Shown here: positions 19,501 through 24,308 of the stretch, piece by piece | Position numbering within the stretch: the first letter of the stretch is position 1 | Layout: the number at the start of each line of letters is the position of its first letter | Source of the DNA: Plantago elongata | Taxonomy: Eukaryota > Streptophyta > Magnoliopsida > Lamiales > Plantaginaceae | DNA: 24,308 bases | Reading direction: 5' to 3' | Assembly: GCA_036897095.1 (NCBI GenBank) | Contig: JAYMSP010002432.1 | Coordinates: forward strand, 1-24,308 | Translations under genes and position numbers: made by a program | Notes under the pieces: model-generated | Told to the model about the DNA's origin: nothing | Database searches by the model: none | The model's input: the letters and a program-made list of their open reading frames with translations, nothing else

Positions 19501-19700
19501 AAGGTAGAGTCGAAGACTGTGTTGATGCTAGGCTACAGGGCAAGTTCCCATCTGAAGAGGCGATTCCAGTTATGAAACTAGGCTTGATATGCACATCACA
19601 AGTGCCTTCAAACAGACCTGATATGATGGAAGTAGTAAACCTTCTGGAGCTGATTCGGTGTCCTTCCGATGGTCAGGATGAGCTGCAAGAAATTAGCTAA
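16531..19700 (+). CDS. IRK: LRR receptor-like kinase, IRK/PXC2 type, two exons
   Basis: Exons 16531-17993 and 18245-19700 are joined by a GT-AG intron in phase 2, giving 972 aa (IRK and PXC2 are about 965). Seen: signal peptide 1-22; LRRNT cap with the Cys58/Cys66 pair; about 20 leucine-rich repeats to about residue 550; a second cysteine cap (NPSLCG...C); one membrane helix at about 608-633 followed by basic residues; kinase domain with P-loop GRGGFG from 693, Lys714 (VAIKK) and DYG at 827-829. The catalytic HRD reads HYN (807-809). Wording such as FSGDPEFSTG and LLPMLDRYVLSSKIQSALGY matches IRK (At3g56370) more than PXC2/CANAR. Known: these plasma-membrane receptors restrict root cell divisions, and PXC2/CANAR acts in auxin canalisation. 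Inference: weak or no phosphotransfer. The closer orthologue should be settled by a tree. Confidence 0.93.
17994..18244 (+). other. IRK: Intron of the receptor kinase gene
   Basis: Donor GTAAGT at 17994 and acceptor TTCTGCAG ending at 18244. It is 251 bp, phase 2, and splits a Leu codon inside an LRR (TSLTTL/SLAHNK), so the repeat reads through correctly after splicing. Without splicing, the frame stops at 17995-17997. Confidence 0.93.
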
Positions 19701-21583
19701 AGCCTAAGCATTGGTTGGGGTCGAAGACTGATCCGGTGAAGCTAAATCCGATTCATTCGTACTGAGAAGAAAGATAGTATTAGGTATTGGCATTGATTCT
19801 ATTTAAATGTGTTGTACTCTACAAGATTTTTGGTGCATATGTTCTCGGATTTCTGTTCACCGGCTTCCAATTCGAATTCTGTTAAATGTAGCTACCTACT
19901 CTTATTCTTGAATCTTTCCTAATCTAACATACTGCTGCTTAAATTAGACTCATCTTGCTGTTAAGCTTCTTGTTTCTGGTGTTTCATTCTGATTGGTGAT
20001 CATGAATGTTTTCCATTTGTCCACAGGCAAAATTTTCATTTACAAGATGGAAAAAATTAGAAAATGATATCTCAAGTTTTAATACTTGTGTTTTGAAATT
20101 GGAACCTTTTTGGGATTTCATGAAGTCCAGTGATCTGTCATGAGTGTTTTCAAGATTCTTGTTTCCACTTCCAGGCAAGTAATCTAAGTGATGAATAGAA
20201 AACAGAAAAGTGAAAGCATAATCAGTGAGAATAAAGTGAGCAGGGTACAAAGGATTATTAGAATAATGCAACCATATTTGATGCTGTCTGAGAACTATTC
20301 TGCAATAATATTAGTCATAATATTTTCTGTAAATCAAGCATTTAACACTTGAGATGGGATTAAAGAGACAATTTAAGTTTATATAAACAGGTCAGTTTTT
20401 ATTAATGAAAATCTGCATCGTGAATTTAGATATGTTAAAAAAATTCAATTTCAGTTGATACAATGACAATCAAATTATATCTCAAACGGTCCGTTAAGTT
20501 TTTTTTAGCTCTCTGTTTGTTGTAGCAATCCCTATCAAAATTAGAAACTCATCTGTTTGTTGTATGCATATCTTTCTGCAACATATTTGACTCTTTCTTG
20601 TCTGATAAACTGTGCTACCTTTGTTGTTTCTTCAAGTCCTTATTCTCTAAGACTATATTCTATCCATGATACTTAGAATACTAATTTGTTTTCTACAGAC
20701 AAAAGAAATGAATTAAGAAATAGAAATATCATACTTTTTCTTGGTGAGGGTTATGAAACCATGTGAGTGGTTAACAAACTGAGTTGTCATTGTTCATGGA
20801 AAATCTTAATAGTGTATAAACAACCTAACCAATTGGCATTTTCAATATGAGTTGGCACATGGGATGGTTATATTCAATTTGAGGCTATCTTTTAGGCATG
20901 CATCATCTTCATCATAACTAGCACCACTCACATTTATATTCATCATATTCACAAGGAAAGGACTTTTAAATCAATTTAATGCTAAGAAAATGAAATACAA
21001 CTATACTCCATCAGTGCAGGGTAACGTTATATACTTATCATTTTTAATCGTGTTATAAAATTTACATATTCCCGACTAATTAATACATATATCTTTTAAT
21101 GTACGTACTTATGTTCATTGGTAATAGAGAGAGTCAAAACCTAGCTATGTACTAGTACTGCATTTGGTTCATTTAACTTTAGTATGGAGTATACAAGAGT
21201 ATGATGGACAGATTTTGATAGATAGGTACAAAAAGAAAAAGTGGATTTTTAGGACTATAATTATTGGATTATTTGGAAGATGGATGATCTGGTGGAGGAT
21301 TTCTTCAGTGCAAACTTCTTTACATATCTCAGGCAGGTTTTGGATCAGATTTGCGCTTTATTGAGATGAGCAATCATGCACTACAATCCTGGGCTTTGAT
21401 AATAATAATTGTAAAACTAAAGCACATTGTGCATTGGGGGACTCCATCCGAGGAATTACTCAATTCTATGATATGTTGTAGTTTAGTTCTAGTGTGTATG
21501 ATATTGAAATTCAAGAACATATCATACATTATAACATGTAGTAAGTAGTAAGTAGTACATATTTATACGATTGTATACGTACG
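19701..21583. other. 3' flank and spacer, no recognisable gene
   Basis: The first 200 bp probably contain the receptor kinase 3' UTR. The rest is AT-rich, with only short frames and no domain, RNA gene or transposon terminus that I can support. Confidence 0.55.
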
Positions 21584-22070
21584 ATACAATATGCAATAAT
21601 ATTAAGAATTGAGTAATTCATTCGTATTAAAAATTAATAATTGGAATGAATTGAAATAAGTATCTTCATTTCAATTGAGTTTTTATATAATTTTTATACG
21701 CATAAAATAACTTAATTTCAATTCTCAACCTAATAGTGAACATAACTCCACTTTCAGTCCATTAAGGGGCTGATTGGCATGCGATTTAAATGTCCCGATT
21801 TAAATGTTTGAATAGTGATCGAAATTCATACAATATGCAATAATATTAAGAATTGAGTAATTCAGTCGTATTAAGAATTGATAATTGGAATGAATTGAAA
21901 TAAGTATCTTCGTTTCAATTGAGTTTTTATATAATTTTTATACGCATAAAATAACTTAATTTCAATTCTCAACCTAATAGCGAACATTACTCCACTTTCA
22001 ATCCATTAAGGGGATGATTGGCATGCGATTTAAATGCCTCGATTTAAATGTCTGAATAGTGATCGAAATT
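21584..22070 (+). repeat. 244-bp direct tandem duplication
   Basis: Copy 1 is 21584-21827 and copy 2 is 21828-22070, each starting ATACAATATGCAATAATATT and ending GATAGTGATCGAAATT-like (AATAGTGATCGAAATT). Only about a dozen substitutions separate them, so the duplication is fairly young. Each copy also has GCGATTTAAATG followed by CGATTTAAATGT as a small inner repeat. No coding content. Confidence 0.9.
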
Positions 22071-22596
22071 ATAGTGGGATTGTTAAAATTGTGTTTGGTA
22101 TAGAATTGTAATTGGATAGGGTATTATAGGTTTGTTATATAGGTAGAGAAAAATGTTGCTACTGTAGAGCCATTTCGATCTTCGGCATTTTAATGCCATA
22201 ACAAACACAAAATTTCCAAGTAGCATCTAAATGGGCATTAGGATGCTACTCCAATCGGGCGTAAATGATCTGAAGATTTAAGCCATCATTACATGCAGCA
22301 TGAACCTTTTTGGGCTTTGGCGACTCTTGTATTGGGCCTGAGATTCTTTCTCATTCCTATTAGATTTCAAAGGTAAATTACTGTCCAATCATACAAACTC
22401 CACCACTTAATTTTCTCATTCATTTTCAAGGATTAAAATTCTCTATTTTAAAGTATGTTTCAAATTCATAAAATAAACTTATCATTCAATAATATTATCG
22501 GAGTAAGTGAACTGTGGAGTGTTTGGATTAGCAGGGAAAGTGTTTGATTTTTTAAAAACGGCTAAAGAGTGAATCGAACCCCCGACCTATTGTTTC
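22071..22596. other. Spacer with possible transposon remnants
   Basis: Contains GTTTGGTATAG, two AGTAGCATC/GATGCTACT inverted motifs (about 22220 and 22240) and a B-box-like GGTTCGATTC on the minus strand near 22570. These suggest old MITE or tRNA-derived repeat debris, but no boundaries can be set. Confidence 0.35.
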
Positions 22597-23105
22597 AAGG
22601 TATTTGATGATATGCCTTAGAGAGATTTTTCATATTGGGAAAACTTCTTACTATTAGAGTGGGGAGTGGGAGAAGACGTTGGAGTATTTTGAGGGGATGA
22701 TAGTGATGGGTTTGGACCCGATTCTACGTAGTTTACAACTGCGATCATGTGGGAGGTTGTTAGATTTTGATATAGGTATGAGAGTTCATGATCGGGATGG
22801 ATAGCAGGATGGACATATAAGTAAACCTCTTGTGAATATGTGTGATAATTCGATTGCATATAAAGGGGTTTCTAATGGAGTTGGGGAGAAACCTTGGTGT
22901 GTTAAAAGAATGCAATGAGAAGAGGTTATAGTTCGATGGGATAGTTTATAGTGGATCGACCTCTCAGTATGACATATTGTAAAGTTTGGCCTAGTTCAGC
23001 GACGATAAGGACCTCGGTTGTCGCCTTATCGTCATGTGCAAAGTCAGGGGAAGCTGATTGGTATGTCAGCAACAATGCTTTGCATTTGATTGATATATGG
23101 CCAAA
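22597..23105 (+). pseudogene. Decayed PPR protein gene fragment (PLS type)
   Basis: Broken plus-strand frames read like adjacent pentatricopeptide repeats: KVFDDMP, a stop, then RDFSYW; after a frame change EYFEGMIVMGLDP, then SCGRLLDFDIGMRVHDRDG, a stop, and later ATIRTSVVALSSCAKSGEA with NNALHLIDIW. The phrases FDxMPxRDxxxW, GxxPD-like, SC(G/A)xLxxxxxGxxVH and NALxxxY are PPR signatures. Known: PLS-type PPR proteins edit or process organelle RNA. At least four stops and several frameshifts remove coding capacity, and most repeats are absent. It is probably a relic of a duplicated or retroposed copy. Confidence 0.68.
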
Positions 23106-24308
23106 TGGCTAAATATGATCTTCACTATAATTATAAAATTGGCTAGAAAGAGATGGCGTGAATTAATTTTATTTCATAATCTTTTATAGTAATAGCAAGT
23201 AAACATTGACTAACATCTCTAGCTCATTATTTGTAAAATAAAATGTGAATACAACAATGAAACATAAAAATTGATCAAGTCATCTATTTGCTTCAATATC
23301 CAAATTTGTTTCAAAAATGAAAAAAACAAAAGAATAGCTAAGGTGAATTAATAAGCGGAGGAGTTTATCTTTTCACACCGTTTCTTTTTCAATCAACGAT
23401 ATATCAAATTTTTTTCATTTATTTTGTTTCTTTTGTAATGAAGACTTTATTAATTCACTGGATAAAATCAAGAAAATTCAAAAAAAATCTTTTTCATTTG
23501 TACTGTTTCTTTTATAACTAACAATATATGACTTCATTAACTCACTGGATAAAATCAAGAAAATGAAAAAGATAATTTCAAGAAAATTCAAAAAAAATCA
23601 TAGAAAATGAATATTGATGAAAGTAATATTTGATCCTTAGTCGTATGATTTAAAGGTTTATTATCCACAATTCAAGATGCAAACCATCCAACCATCCAAT
23701 TTATCAATGATGATAGAAGTCACACCCCAAATTTTAAAATAGTGTGGGCATTAATATTTTAGATAAAGAAATTATCAAATTCGTTGTTACGAATTACATA
23801 TTCTGAAAATTCTTATTAAAGTTTGTATATGGCTATATAGTTTTGATTGTTTATAATTTAATAAAATTTATCAGATGTATATGTCATATGTATTGTTTGA
23901 ACATTTTCATCCCGCTACTAAAGCAAATATGGCTCATAGCAAAATGGATGATTAGTTTTTCTTTTAAATTCCATAATTGTTTATATTGAAACATAAATTA
24001 GGCAGTTCCTGTTATACACTGAGTTTGATATTCTGAAGCACTAGAATGCAGCTTATATAAGGATTTCGAAGTTCCTATATTTTAGCAAACTTGGATAACT
24101 CTATTTGATTTTGATGTTCTTGATCATGTGGAAGTTGAACATGTTAGATGTTGTTCTATAAGATTTTAGAAGGTTTTGATAAATTTGGCATGTCTAAACT
24201 AAAGTACATTATTCTAAGTTTCTAACCCACCCTATAGTTCTATACACAGCTCGTCCCGTCTTTAGTCTTATCCCTGAACTTTCTTGGCATACGAGCAGCA
24301 TGGATAAC
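23106..24308. other. Intergenic to window end, no recognisable gene
   Basis: AT-rich DNA with the imperfect repeat at 23370-23600 and otherwise only short frames. No RNA gene or clear element end seen. Confidence 0.55.
23370..23600 (+). repeat. Imperfect tandem repeat of about 80-87 bp
   Basis: The block CACTGGATAAAATCAAGAAAA occurs at about 23456 and again at about 23543 (87 bp apart), each preceded by TTTTCATTT and GTTTCTTTT. A partial third unit (GTTTCTTTTTCAATCAACGAT) precedes them near 23380. The copies are diverged by small indels. Confidence 0.75.

Noticed and set aside
22562..22590. tRNA-like B-box (GGTTCGATTC on the minus strand)
   Set aside because: No acceptor stem, anticodon arm or A-box at the right spacing; at most debris of a tRNA-derived repeat.

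Overview
The window is nuclear DNA from a flowering plant. It has spliced genes with GT-AG introns, AT-rich spacers, plant-type UDP-glycosyltransferases with a 44-residue PSPG box, a plant leucine-rich-repeat receptor kinase, plant tRNA-His genes, and MITE and TRIM transposons. The protein sequences suggest a eudicot. A short CTGAA-type repeat near 9807 vaguely suggests Caryophyllales, but I cannot fix the species.

Layout. Positions 1-2080 (minus strand) hold the first eight exons of an AIMP1-like tRNA-binding protein; its OB-fold runs off the left edge. Its upstream DNA carries site II elements and a telo-box, as is usual for translation genes. Positions 2306-5384 have no recognisable gene, but contain a degenerate AAACTAG tandem array and a pair of related repeats. 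Positions 5385-12147 are a same-strand UGT88-type cluster: a 3'-truncated pseudogene, a tRNA-His(GTG), an intact UGT, a nested TRIM retroelement, a 510-bp hAT-like MITE, a second intact UGT, and a second tRNA-His identical to the first. A 0.93-kb Stowaway/mariner-like element (12202-13134) with an unusual palindrome cluster follows. About 3 kb of AT-rich spacer leads to an intact two-exon LRR receptor-like kinase of the IRK/PXC2 type (16531-19700). The last 4.6 kb hold a 244-bp tandem duplication, a decayed PPR gene fragment and simple repeats.

Function. The two intact UGTs are predicted cytosolic UDP-glucose-dependent glucosyltransferases of phenolic acceptors, and their acceptor-domain differences suggest divergent specificity. 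The pseudogene resembles the downstream UGT (10367) more than its immediate neighbour, and both are followed by a tRNA-His. This fits duplication of a UGT plus tRNA unit. The receptor kinase has an intact ectodomain but an HRD-to-HYN change, so it probably signals as an atypical kinase. The AIMP1-like gene and the receptor kinase have no evident functional link to the UGT cluster. I see no wholly new biological system. The most notable points are the UGT/tRNA unit duplication, the complete 487-bp TRIM, and the palindrome cluster inside the mariner-like element.
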